NCBI GenBank assembly: GCA_035444405.1
Contig: DAOMOP010000101.1
Location: 1 to 14,019 of the forward strand
Origin: DAOMOP01 sp035444405
GTDB taxonomy: Bacteria; Pseudomonadota; Gammaproteobacteria; Burkholderiales; Rhodocyclaceae
DNA length: 14,019 nt
Reading direction: 5' to 3'
Part shown: positions 1-7,549 of the stretch, piece by piece
Layout of the letters: each line of letters opens with the position of its first letter
Position numbering within the stretch: position 1 is the stretch's first letter
Program-made: the position numbers and the translations under genes
The notes under the pieces: generated by a model
The model's database searches: none
The model's input: the letters and a program-made list of their open reading frames with translations, nothing else
What the model was told of the DNA's origin: nothing

Positions 1-1
1 T

Positions 2-355
2 GACGCACTCGCGACGCTCGCCGGCGCCGTCGCGAGCTATGTCGCGTTCGCACTGTGCGCGCTGTCGCAGCCCGCGCACTGGCACGCCGTTGCCGCCGGT
101 GCTCCGCCCTGCGGTATCCCGGTGCGCCGTCTGCGCGGGCTCGCGGCACTGCTGTCCGTCGTCGCGCTGCTGCTGTCGTGGCACGGGCACGGCCCGGCCT
201 TCGGCACGCTGCTGTGGGTGATGCTGAGCGCGGCGATGGCCGCCGCGGTGGCCTTCACGCTGAGCGGCTGGCCGCATGTGCTCGCATGGCTGGTGCCGCC
301 GGTTGCACGCTCGCGGCGCCGCGCGTCGGACGGAGCTCGCGCCACGGCCGACTAG
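2..355 (+). CDS. DUF3325 family small membrane protein (5' end cut by window edge)
   Basis: An open frame runs from the window edge to a TAG at 353-355, giving 117 residues with no start inside the window. The visible protein is hydrophobic, with a first segment near the edge ending in ALSQPAHW, a second at about residues 48-62 (LAALLSVVALLLSW) and a third at about 66-95 (FGTLLWVMLSAAMAAAVAFTLSGW), then a basic Arg/Ala-rich tail. This layout and the SQPxHW and GTLLWVMLSAA stretches match DUF3325, a small inner-membrane family of about 110 residues, so probably only a few N-terminal residues are missing. DUF3325 genes are often found beside DUF3649 and PepSY proteins in iron/siderophore loci. 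Those neighbours would lie upstream and are not visible. The biochemical role is unknown. Family assignment is from memory of the pattern, so moderate. Confidence 0.6.
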   Translation, partial: DALATLAGAVASYVAFALCALSQPAHWHAVAAGAPPCGIPVRRLRGLAALLSVVALLLSWHGHGPAFGTLLWVMLSAAMAAAVAFTLSGWPHVLAWLVPPVARSRRRASDGARATAD

Positions 356-784
356 CGCCGTCGCCGTCGTGGCCGGCACGACGGATCGGATCACGCGCAC
401 CGACCACGATGCACGAGAATCGGCCGATTGGCGGCTCGGTCGATCGACGCATCTCGACGCACGCGAGGGGTGCATGCGAGCTCCGGGATGGGTGGTCGCC
501 CGGACGCTTTCGGTCTATGGTATCAACATGGACAGTACGCACGCGGCGCCATTGCCGAGGTCCGGTCCCGTCTCGGGACCGGCGCCCGATGGGGCGCGGA
601 TCGCGGCCGAGCGGTCCGGAACCGAATCGGTGCCGTCGTCTTCTCTCGTTGCCGGCAGCATGTATTGGCATGCCGGTGTTTTCCGCCATCACTTCGGAGC
701 GGGCCGCGGATGCTCGCCGCACCGCGTTGCGCACTGCCGGGCGCTCATCGCCCAGCATCGCCCCAAACAGAGGATGAAAACATC
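356..784. other. Intergenic region, no gene seen; leader of the crotonase operon
   Basis: About 430 nt lie between the DUF3325 stop and the GTG start of the first crotonase. Frames through it give Arg/Ser/His-rich translations without family features, so I read no gene here. It holds the hairpin at 364-384, a perfect 9-bp inverted repeat (CCGGTCCCG 562-570, CGGGACCGG 574-582, 3-nt loop) and short CATG-centred repeats around 650-675. No convincing -35/-10 pair stands out, although a promoter for the 785-4563 operon must lie in or near this stretch. Confidence 0.5.
364..384 (+). terminator. Candidate terminator hairpin after the DUF3325 gene
   Basis: A perfect 8-bp inverted repeat, CCGTCGTG (364-371) and CACGACGG (377-384) with a 5-nt loop, begins 9 nt after the TAG stop of the upstream gene. 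Its position suits a terminator or 3'-end stabilising hairpin. No T-run follows, so intrinsic termination is not assured. Confidence 0.35.
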
Positions 785-1567
785 GTGAGCTACGAAACCC
801 TGCTCTACCGCCTCGACGGCGGCGTCGTCGAGATCCGCTTCAACCGTCCGCACCGGCTCAACGCCGTCACGCAGCAGCTCTACGACGAGCTCGACGATGC
901 GCTGGGCCACGCCGAGGCCGACCGCGATGCGCGCGTCGTGCTGCTCACCGGCGAGGGCCGGGCCTTCTGTGTCGGCGCCGATCTGAAGGAGCACAAGGCC
1001 GGGCGCACCGCGTTCGACCGCCGCCAATACCTGCAGGGCGAGCAGGTCGCGTGCAAGCGCCTGCTCGAGCTGAAGAAGCCGGTGGTCGCGGCGGTCAACG
1101 GCTATGCGCTCGGGGCCGGCGCGGAGATGGCGATCGCATCGGACTTCGTCGTGATGGCGAAGAGCGCGCAGATCGGCCTGCCCGAGATCAGCATCGGCAA
1201 TTTCCTCGGCGGCGGCGTGACCTGGCTGCTGCCGCGTCTGGTCGGGCTCGCGAAGGCGCGCGAGCTGGTGTTCCTCGGCGAGCGCATCGACGGCGACGAG
1301 GCGGTGCGCATCGGGCTGGCGAACCGCGTCTTCGCCGACGAAGGTTTTGTCGACGCCGCGCGCGCGTTTGCGCGCCGCGTCGCGTCGAAGGCGCCGTTCT
1401 CGATGCAGCTCGCCAAGGAGCAGCTCAACAAGTCGGCCGAGCGCACGCTCGAAGCGGCCTTGATCGCCGAGCTCGAAGGCATGATGTTCGTCGGCACGAC
1501 GCGCGACTGGCAGGAAGGCGTCGACGCGTTCGCCGACAAGCGCCAACCGGTATTCAGGGGGGAATGA
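785..1567 (+). CDS. Enoyl-CoA hydratase/isomerase (crotonase) family protein
   Basis: A 260-residue crotonase, the usual family length. The GTG at 785 is chosen because AGAGGA sits about 10 nt upstream and homology begins at once (SYETLLYRLDGGVVEIRFNRP); the frame is open further upstream but the translation there is not protein-like. Oxyanion-hole segments are visible at FCVGADLKE (residues 61-69) and NGYALGAGAE (105-114). Both acid/base glutamates known from rat mitochondrial enoyl-CoA hydratase (Glu144, Glu164) have equivalents here: E114 in GAGAEMAIASD and E134 in GLPEISIGN. True hydratase or related CoA chemistry is therefore plausible. One base separates its stop from the next ATG, so it is translated with the acyl-CoA synthetase and probably acts on the CoA thioester that enzyme makes. 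Exact substrate unknown. Confidence 0.9.
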   Translation: MSYETLLYRLDGGVVEIRFNRPHRLNAVTQQLYDELDDALGHAEADRDARVVLLTGEGRAFCVGADLKEHKAGRTAFDRRQYLQGEQVACKRLLELKKPVVAAVNGYALGAGAEMAIASDFVVMAKSAQIGLPEISIGNFLGGGVTWLLPRLVGLAKARELVFLGERIDGDEAVRIGLANRVFADEGFVDAARAFARRVASKAPFSMQLAKEQLNKSAERTLEAALIAELEGMMFVGTTRDWQEGVDAFADKRQPVFRGE

Positions 1568-1568
1568 C

Positions 1569-3743
1569 ATGAACGACCTGGCTTCGACCGGCTCGGCGGT
1601 CACACGCAAGAGCCCCTTGCACGACTTCCTCGCCCCCGACTCGATCGCCATCATCGGCGCGTCCGCCGACCCGACCAAGCGCGGCTACAAGGCGATGGTC
1701 GGCCTGATCAAGGACGGCTATGCCGGTGCGATCTATCCGATCAACCCGAAGGTCGACATGATCCTCGGCGTGCGCACCCATGCTTCGCTCGCGGCAATCC
1801 CGGGTCCGGTCGATCTCGCGCTGATCTGCACGCCGGCGGCGACGGTGCCGGGGCTGATCGCCGAGTGCGGCGCGAAGGGCGTCAAGGGCGCGGTCGTGCT
1901 GGCGGCCGGCTTTCGCGAGGTCGGGCCCGAAGGGCTGGCGCTCGAGCAGAAGGTGCTCGAGGCGGCGCGCGCCGGCCGGGTGCGCGTGATCGGCCCCAAC
2001 ACCTCGGGCATGTTCAATCTGCACAAGAACGTGAATCTGCTCGCGCTGACGAACGTGAAGGCGGGTGACGTCGGTTTCATCTCGCAGTCCGGCAACATGC
2101 TGCTGTCGCTGGTGCTCGAGGCCGAGCACAACCGCCACGTCGGTTTCTCGACCTATGTCGGTCCGGGCAACCAGACCGACATCGGCTTCAACGACTATCT
2201 GGCCTATCTTGGCGAGGATCCGCACACGCGCGTCGCGACGCTGTACGTGGAGGGCTTTCGCGACGGCCAGCTGTTCCTCGAGGTCGCACGCGAGGTCACG
2301 GCGGTCAAGCCGGTCGTCGTCTACAAGTCCGGCTCGACCGAGCAGGGCAAGAAGGCGGCGAGCTCGCACACCGGGGCGCTGGCCGGCAGCTATGCGATGA
2401 CGGTGGATCTGCTGCGTCAGGTCGGCGTCAGCGTCGTGCAGAATTCGGACGAGATCCTGCCGGTGGCCGAAGGGCTGGGGCTGCTGCAGCAGGCGCGCGG
2501 CAAACGCGTCGGGGTGATCTCGGACGGCGGCGGCCAGGCGACGATCGCATCCGACCGCCTCGCCGAGGCGGGCCTCGAGCTGGCCGAGCTGTCCGAGACG
2601 ACGCGCCGGCGCCTGCGCGAGATCCTGTTACCGCAGGCCTCGCTGGTCAATCCGGTCGACGTGGCCGGCAGTACCGACGCGAACCCCGCGCTGCTCGCCG
2701 ACTGCATGGAGATCGTCGCCGCCGACGACAACGTCGACGCAGTGTTCCTGGTCGGCATGTTCGGGGGGTATCACATCCGCTTCGCCGAGCACTTGCTCGG
2801 CGGCGAGATGCGTGGCGCCGAGTCGATGATCGAGCTCGCGCAGCGCATCGACAAACCATTGGTCATCTACAGCCTGTACGCGCCGGTGCGCCCGCCGGCG
2901 CTGCGCCGGTTGCACGAGGCGCGCCTGCCGGTCTACAGCTCGATCGAGCACGCAGTGCGTGTGCTCGCCGCGCTCGGCGAGCGCGGCGTCTATCTCGCCG
3001 CCCATGCGCGCGAAGGCGTGCGCCCGACGATGACGCCGAGCGACGCGGTGCGGGCGATGTTCGCGCGCGCGGCCGACGAGAAGCGCGACCTGTTCGAGTT
3101 CGAGGCGCGTGCGATGCTGCGTGCGCATGGCGTGCCGGTCCCCGACGAGGTCGTCGTGCACGAGGCCGACGAGCTCACCGCGGCCGCCGCGCGCTTCGGC
3201 GACCAGCCGCTGGCGATGAAGATCGTGTCGAAAGAGATCCTGCACAAGTCCGATGCCGGCGGCGTCAAGCTGCACCTGCGCGGCGAGGCGGCGCTGCGCG
3301 CAGCCTACGACCAGATCCTGACCTCGTGCCGCGCCTACAACCCGTCGGCGAGCATCCGCGGCGTGCTGGTGACGCCGATGGCGCGGAAGGGCACCGAGGT
3401 CATCATCGGCCTCGTGCGTGATCCGATCTTCGGCCCGGTGCTGATGTTCGGCCTGGGCGGCATCTTCGTCGAAGTCCTCGAAGACGTCGCGTTCCGGGCG
3501 ATTCCGCTGTCGCGTGCCGATGCGCGCTCGATGGTCGAGCAGATCCGCGGGCGCAAGATTCTCGGCGGCGTGCGCGGCGAGCCGCCGATCGACAAGGAGG
3601 CGCTGGTCGACCTGCTGCTGGCGGTGTCGGGCATCGCCAGTGCATACCCGCAGCTCTCCGAGCTGGACCTCAACCCGGTCATCGCGTACCCGGACGGCTA
3701 CACCATCGTCGACGCGCGCGTGATCATCAACCGTGCGTTCTGA
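1569..3743 (+). CDS. Acetate--CoA ligase family protein: NDP-forming acyl-CoA synthetase, fused alpha-beta type
   Basis: A 724-residue single-chain ligase that would activate a carboxylic acid with ATP and CoA, giving acyl-CoA, ADP and phosphate through a phospho-histidine. Domains in order: CoA-binding Rossmann domain at about 18-150 (IAIIGASADPTKRGY), two succinyl-CoA-ligase-like flavodoxin domains at about 160-470, and an ATP-grasp domain at about 505-722 (AMKIVSKEILHKSDAGGVKL, then MFGLGGIFVEVLEDVAFR and ELDLNPV). The phosphorylated histidine of the family corresponds to H267 in SSHTGALAG. A strong GGGGG Shine-Dalgarno lies just before the ATG, one base after the upstream crotonase stop. 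Sphingobium FerA, a feruloyl-CoA synthetase, belongs to this superfamily and also works with a crotonase, but substrate cannot be read from sequence; small aliphatic acids are equally possible. Confidence 0.92.
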   Translation: MNDLASTGSAVTRKSPLHDFLAPDSIAIIGASADPTKRGYKAMVGLIKDGYAGAIYPINPKVDMILGVRTHASLAAIPGPVDLALICTPAATVPGLIAECGAKGVKGAVVLAAGFREVGPEGLALEQKVLEAARAGRVRVIGPNTSGMFNLHKNVNLLALTNVKAGDVGFISQSGNMLLSLVLEAEHNRHVGFSTYVGPGNQTDIGFNDYLAYLGEDPHTRVATLYVEGFRDGQLFLEVAREVTAVKPVVVYKSGSTEQGKKAASSHTGALAGSYAMTVDLLRQVGVSVVQNSDEILPVAEGLGLLQQARGKRVGVISDGGGQATIASDRLAEAGLELAELSETTRRRLREILLPQASLVNPVDVAGSTDANPALLADCMEIVAADDNVDAVFLVGMFGGYHIRFAEHLLGGEMRGAESMIELAQRIDKPLVIYSLYAPVRPPALRRLHEARLPVYSSIEHAVRVLAALGERGVYLAAHAREGVRPTMTPSDAVRAMFARAADEKRDLFEFEARAMLRAHGVPVPDEVVVHEADELTAAAARFGDQPLAMKIVSKEILHKSDAGGVKLHLRGEAALRAAYDQILTSCRAYNPSASIRGVLVTPMARKGTEVIIGLVRDPIFGPVLMFGLGGIFVEVLEDVAFRAIPLSRADARSMVEQIRGRKILGGVRGEPPIDKEALVDLLLAVSGIASAYPQLSELDLNPVIAYPDGYTIVDARVIINRAF

Positions 3744-3774
3744 ATGCGCACCGCATCGACAGGCGAGGCCACGC

Positions 3775-4563
3775 ATGAAGCAGCCTGAACTCTCCGACGC
3801 GCTTCTCACCGTCGAGAATCGCGTCGCGACACTGACGCTCAACCGCCACGACGTGCGCAACGCGCTGACCGGCACGCGCCTGATCGACGACATCGTCGCG
3901 GTCGCCGAGTGGGTAAACCGCTGCGACGACGTGTCGGCGCTGGTCGTCACCGGTGCCGGCTCGGCCTTCTCGTCCGGCGGCAACATCAAGGACATGGCCG
4001 ATCGTGGTGGCGACTTCGCCGGCGACGTCGCCGAAGTCGCCACGCGCTATCGCCGCGGCATCCAGCGCATCCCGCTGGCGCTGCAGCAGGTCGAGGTGCC
4101 GATCATCGCCGCGGTGAACGGGCCGGCGGTCGGGGCGGGGTTCGACCTCGCGAACATGGCCGACCTGCGCATCGCCTCGACCAAGGCGAAGTTCGGCGAG
4201 ACTTTCCTGAACCTCGGCATCATTCCCGGCGACGGCGGCGCATGGTTTCTGCAGCGGCTGATCGGCTACCAGCAGGCCTTCGAGCTGACGCTGAGCGGGC
4301 GCATCGTCGACGCCGACGAAGCGCAGCGGCTCGGCATCGTGCTCGACGTCGTCGCGCCCGAGGCGCTCTTGCCGCGCGCGGCCGAGCTCGCGGCGCGCTT
4401 CGCAGCCCAGCCGCCCAGGGCGCTGCGCCTGACCAAGCGCCTGATGAAGATGGCCCAGCGCATGGAGTTGAAGGACTTCCTCGACCTGTGCGCGAGCTTC
4501 CAGGGCATGTGCCACAACGAGCCCGAGCATCTCGAGGCGGTGCGCAAGATGCTCGAGAAGTAG
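3775..4563 (+). CDS. Second enoyl-CoA hydratase/isomerase (crotonase) family protein
   Basis: A 262-residue crotonase following the synthetase by 31 nt. The ATG at 3775 has GAGG about 7 nt upstream; an in-frame GTG at 3733 overlaps the synthetase gene and adds a non-homologous stretch, so it was not used. Oxyanion-hole segments are SSGGNIKDM (residues 67-75) and NGPAVGAGFD (115-124). The first catalytic acid position of the rat hydratase carries Asp (D124 in GAGFDLANMAD) rather than Glu, while the second is kept (E142 in KFGETFLNLG, followed by IIPGDGGAW). This FGETF...PGDGGAW subgroup is common in proteobacteria but poorly characterised. It differs clearly from the 785-1567 crotonase, so the two probably do successive or different steps (hydration, isomerisation, or C-C/thioester cleavage) in one pathway. 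Confidence 0.88.
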   Translation: MKQPELSDALLTVENRVATLTLNRHDVRNALTGTRLIDDIVAVAEWVNRCDDVSALVVTGAGSAFSSGGNIKDMADRGGDFAGDVAEVATRYRRGIQRIPLALQQVEVPIIAAVNGPAVGAGFDLANMADLRIASTKAKFGETFLNLGIIPGDGGAWFLQRLIGYQQAFELTLSGRIVDADEAQRLGIVLDVVAPEALLPRAAELAARFAAQPPRALRLTKRLMKMAQRMELKDFLDLCASFQGMCHNEPEHLEAVRKMLEK

Positions 4564-4619
4564 ATCGGCAGGCTTTCTGCGCGCAAGAGATCGGTGGCGA
4601 CGTCGATGCGCGTCACCGC

Positions 4620-5519
4620 TCACACCAGGTCGCCGAGCTCCTCGTGCAGGCGCTCGATCTCGCGCAGGCGCGTGCGCCCGGCCACGCCGAGCAGCGCGAC
4701 GAGCCGCGTCGCGACGAAGTTGATCAGGCTTACCGCCGCGACGTAGCTGTCGAAGATCGACGCGCCGCGGCAATGGCAGGCGATCACCCAGCTCGCCTGC
4801 TTCGCCATCGCGGCGCCGGACGGGTCGGTCAGCAGCAGCGTGCGGGCACCGCTGCGCCGCGCAACTTCCAGTGCCGACATGAAGGCCGGCACGCGCCGCC
4901 GAAAGCCCACCGCGAACAGCACGTCCTGCGCGCCGAGCCCGTACAGCCCCTCGGCGAGCGTCTCGCCGTGCATCGGCGCGAGCTCGACGCCCGAGCGCAG
5001 CAGGCCGAGCTGGGTGCGTGCGTAGCTCGCCAGCAGCGCGCTGTTGCGATGGCCGATCACGACCACGCGGCGTGCATCGGCGAGCGCGGCGGCGACGTCG
5101 TCGAGCACCGCGTCGTCGAGGTTCTCGAGCGTCTTGCGCAGGATTTCGATGTCGGCCGCGACGTGCGCGCCGACATGCGAGCGCCCGCGCGGCTGCGCGA
5201 CGGCCGGATCGCTGTCGAGATAGATCGGCGAGCCCCACTGCTGCGCGCTGCGCACGTCGCTGCGCGCCTGCGAATACGACGCGTAGCCGAGCCGCTGGAT
5301 CAGGCGCGTGACGGCGGCCTTCGACGTGCCCGACAGCGCGGCGACCTCGGTGGCCGAGTGGGTGGCGAGCTGGCCGGGGAAGTTCAGCAGCAGGTCGGCG
5401 ACCTGCCGCTCGCTGTTCGGCAACGTCGCGTAACACGCGCTGAGGCGTCTTTCGAGCGAATCGCCGGGCGCTTTCGCCCGTCGTCCCTTCTTCAGCGGCT
5501 GTTCCGATCTCGATCCCAT
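4620..5519 (-). CDS. RpiR/MurR family transcriptional regulator (HTH plus SIS domain)
   Basis: A 299-residue regulator read leftwards, convergent with the second crotonase (56 nt apart) and divergent from the TRAP operon (176 nt apart). After a basic N-terminus, an HTH_6 domain spans about 21-97, with the helix-turn-helix at TEVAALSGTSKAAVTRLIQRLGYASY in two overlapping parts (57-82). A SIS domain spans about 145-280 (RRVVVIGHRNSALLASYARTQL), which in this family binds a phosphosugar or other small effector. Next to a TRAP operon, the best guess is control of uptake and catabolism of the transported compound; proteobacterial RpiR proteins next to transporters for amino acids or ureides are known. 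The effector is not predictable, and whether it represses or activates is unknown. The start at 5519 is the first ATG of a coherent protein. Confidence 0.9.
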   Translation of the reverse strand: MGSRSEQPLKKGRRAKAPGDSLERRLSACYATLPNSERQVADLLLNFPGQLATHSATEVAALSGTSKAAVTRLIQRLGYASYSQARSDVRSAQQWGSPIYLDSDPAVAQPRGRSHVGAHVAADIEILRKTLENLDDAVLDDVAAALADARRVVVIGHRNSALLASYARTQLGLLRSGVELAPMHGETLAEGLYGLGAQDVLFAVGFRRRVPAFMSALEVARRSGARTLLLTDPSGAAMAKQASWVIACHCRGASIFDSYVAAVSLINFVATRLVALLGVAGRTRLREIERLHEELGDLV

Positions 5520-5571
5520 CGCGCGCAGAGCGCCCTCATTGGCACGTGAATTGCTCTTGCTGCAACGATAG

Positions 5572-5606
5572 CTGAAAAAATCGTTTCAGGCGTTGTTATT
5601 TTGAAA
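5572..5606. promoter_or_regulatory. Candidate RpiR operator: TGAAA/TTTCA half-sites
   Basis: In the AT-richer core of the divergent region, CTGAAA (5572-5577) and TTTCAG (5584-5589) form a perfect 6-bp inverted repeat with a 6-bp spacer. A further TGAAA lies at 5602-5606. Dyads of this sort between a regulator and its divergent target operon are typical operators, and RpiR-family operators are often AT-rich palindromes with short arms. Assignment to the neighbouring RpiR protein is inference. Confidence 0.4.
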
Positions 5607-5621
5607 TTACTGATCCAGAAT
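5593..5621 (+). promoter_or_regulatory. Weak candidate sigma-70 promoter for the TRAP operon
   Basis: TTGTTA (5593-5598) and CAGAAT (5616-5621) are separated by 17 bp; each matches 4 of 6 consensus positions. It lies in the only AT-rich part of the intergenic region, about 75 nt before the dctQ start. The weak match would suit a regulated promoter. No start site is known. Confidence 0.25.
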
Positions 5622-5659
5622 GGTGCGCACAAGGACGAATCACGGGTGCTTGCGCACCA
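5621..5659. repeat. Perfect 9-bp inverted repeat in the TRAP operon leader
   Basis: TGGTGCGCA (5621-5629) and TGCGCACCA (5651-5659) are exact reverse complements, 30 bp centre to centre, about three helical turns. They overlap the end of the candidate promoter and lie before the Shine-Dalgarno at about 5684-5689. This could be a paired operator or a leader-RNA hairpin with a 21-nt loop. Confidence 0.5.
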
Positions 5660-5695
5660 CGAGCGTGATCGCGGTGGAGACCGAGGAGAACATCG

Positions 5696-6229
5696 ATGCA
5701 GGATCCCAGTGAACTCGAGGGTATTGCCCGGGTCGCCGACCGGGCGAGCCGGGCGCTGGCACGCGCGGTCGATGTCGTGTGCGTGGCGCTGATGGTGGTG
5801 CTGGTGCTCGACGTATGGCTCGGCGTGTTCGTGCGCTACGTGTGGCCGCTGCCGATCACCTTCATGGAGGAGGCGGCGCGCTACCTGATGATCTGGGTCG
5901 CGCTGCTGGCGGTGTCGGCCGGCATCTCGCGGCGCGAGCACATCGGCGTGCAGATGCTGTTCGTGCATTTCCCGCCGGGCGCGCGGCGCGTGCTGCTCGC
6001 GACGATCGACGTGCTCGGCATCGCCTTCTTCGCGCTGCTGCTGTACTACGGCCTCGGCATGGTCGAGCGCGGCGGGCGCGTGTCGACGATGATCTACGGC
6101 ATGTCGAAAGCGCTGCCGTTCGCGGCGGTGCCGGTCGCGGCGGTGCTGGCGATGGTGCAGCTCGCACTGGTCGGGCTGCGCGACCAGCTGCGCCTTGCGC
6201 GCAGCCCGAGCGTGGTGGTGTGCCCATGA
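5696..6229 (+). CDS. TRAP transporter small permease subunit (DctQ-like)
   Basis: A 177-residue membrane protein with four predicted transmembrane helices at about residues 25-47, 59-77, 99-120 and 138-160, as usual for the DctQ subunit. The family signature is visible after helix 1: FVRYVWPLP, then EEAARYLMIWVALLAVSAGI and SRREHIGV. The ATG at 5696 has GAGGAGA 6-12 nt upstream. Its stop overlaps the start of the large permease gene by the ATGA arrangement at 6226-6229, so the two are translationally coupled. DctQ packs against DctM to form the sodium-driven inner-membrane carrier. It carries no substrate information by itself. Confidence 0.93.
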   Translation: MQDPSELEGIARVADRASRALARAVDVVCVALMVVLVLDVWLGVFVRYVWPLPITFMEEAARYLMIWVALLAVSAGISRREHIGVQMLFVHFPPGARRVLLATIDVLGIAFFALLLYYGLGMVERGGRVSTMIYGMSKALPFAAVPVAAVLAMVQLALVGLRDQLRLARSPSVVVCP

Positions 6230-7515
6230 TCAGCGTCGCGCTCACCTTCGTCGTGCTGCTCGTGCTGGGGATGCCGATCGGCTACGTGCTGGGCCTCACC
6301 GGGGTGGTCGGCATGTGGACCATCGACCCTGGCGGCCGCTTCCTGCAGATGGCGCCGGACCGCTTCTTCGCCGGGCTGGATCTGTTCACCTTCCTGGCGA
6401 TGCCGTTCTTCATCCTCGCCGGCGAGATCATGAACCGCTCCGGCATCACCGACCGGCTGATCGGGCTCGCCGACGCGCTGGTCGGCTTCCTGCGCGGCGG
6501 CATGGCGCATTCGAACATGGTCGCCTCGGTGATGTTCGCCGGCCTGTCCGGTGCGGCCACCGCCGACGCCGCCGCGTTCGGCAACACGATGGTGCCGGCG
6601 ATGGAGAAGAACGGCTACACGCGCCCGTTCGCGTGCGCGGTGACCGCGGCCGGCTCGATCATCGGCCCGACCATCCCGCCGTCGAACCTGATGGTGATCT
6701 ACGGCTCGCTGATGGGCGTGTCGGTGGCCGGCCTGTTTGCCGCCGGCGTGCTGCCGGGCCTGCTGATCTGCCTCGTGTGCATGGCGGTGATCGCCGCGCT
6801 CGGCCGCCGCCTGAACCTGCCCAAGAGCGCGCAGCGCCCGAGCCTGTGGCGCATCGTCGTCGCGTTCAAGGACGGTTTTGCCGCGCTCTTGATGCCGGTG
6901 ATGATCCTCGGCGCGATCCTGGGCGGCATCACGACACCGACCGAGGCCGCCTCGATCGCCGTGTTCTACGCGCTGGTGATGGGCGTGTTCGTCTATCGCA
7001 AGGTCGGCTGGGGCGATCTGTACGAGATGCTGGTGCGCACGTCGCGCATCACCGGGGTGGTGTTCCTGATCATCGCGTCGGCGTCGATCATCGGCTGGTG
7101 GATGACCTTCAACCAGATTCCGCAGGCGATCGCGGCGGCCTTTCTCGCCGTCTCCGACAATCCGGCCGTCGTCGTCGCGATGATCCTCGCGCTGCTGCTC
7201 CTGATCGGCATGTTCATGGACATCAACGCGCTGCTGATCATCCTCGCGCCGGTGCTCGCGCCGCTGACGGTGACCATCGGCATGGACCCGATCCATGCCG
7301 GCATCATGATCGTGCTGGCGCTCAACATCTCGCTGATGACGCCGCCGGTCGGCGCCTGCCTGTTCGTGCTCGCGTCGGTCACCGGCGAGAAGATCGAGCG
7401 CATCGCCCACGCGCTGTGGCCGTTCCTGATCGCCGAGCTGCTGGTGCTGTTCGCGGTCGCGTACTGGCCGGATCTGACGCTGACCGTGCCGCGCATGCTC
7501 GGCTTCGCGAACTGA
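6226..7515 (+). CDS. TRAP transporter large permease subunit (DctM-like)
   Basis: A 429-residue, strongly hydrophobic protein of the ion-transporter superfamily, usual DctM length. Family motifs are FFILAGEIMNRSGITDRL near residue 65, a helical-hairpin region SNMVASVMFAGLSGAATADAA in two parts at about 100-122 followed by FGNTMVPAMEKNGY, and AAGSIIGPTIPPSNLMVIYG around 145-164. The C-terminal half repeats the pattern with MDINALLIILAPVLAPL and ISLMTPPVGACLFV. The start at 6226 overlaps the dctQ stop by 4 nt. It would form the sodium-coupled translocation pathway accepting ligand from the periplasmic binding protein encoded at 7613. Homologous frame continues open upstream but that part overlaps dctQ and is not DctM-like. 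Confidence 0.95.
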   Translation: MISVALTFVVLLVLGMPIGYVLGLTGVVGMWTIDPGGRFLQMAPDRFFAGLDLFTFLAMPFFILAGEIMNRSGITDRLIGLADALVGFLRGGMAHSNMVASVMFAGLSGAATADAAAFGNTMVPAMEKNGYTRPFACAVTAAGSIIGPTIPPSNLMVIYGSLMGVSVAGLFAAGVLPGLLICLVCMAVIAALGRRLNLPKSAQRPSLWRIVVAFKDGFAALLMPVMILGAILGGITTPTEAASIAVFYALVMGVFVYRKVGWGDLYEMLVRTSRITGVVFLIIASASIIGWWMTFNQIPQAIAAAFLAVSDNPAVVVAMILALLLLIGMFMDINALLIILAPVLAPLTVTIGMDPIHAGIMIVLALNISLMTPPVGACLFVLASVTGEKIERIAHALWPFLIAELLVLFAVAYWPDLTLTVPRMLGFAN

Positions 7516-7549
7516 CATGGCGGCGCTCGAGCAACCTTTTTCCCGAAGC

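Noticed and set aside
428..784. N-terminal extension of the first crotonase
   Set aside because: The upstream open frame does not resemble the crotonase N-terminus, while the GTG at 785 has a Shine-Dalgarno and begins exactly at the homologous part.
4564..4619. Terminator between the second crotonase and rpiR
   Set aside because: Only a 7-bp stem with a wobble and an 11-nt loop (GGTGGCG/CGTCACC) could be drawn, partly overlapping the rpiR end, with no T-run.
2628..5436. Long minus-strand frames opposite the synthetase and second crotonase
   Set aside because: Low-complexity Arg/Ala/His translations that shadow real genes in phase; no start signal or recognisable domain.
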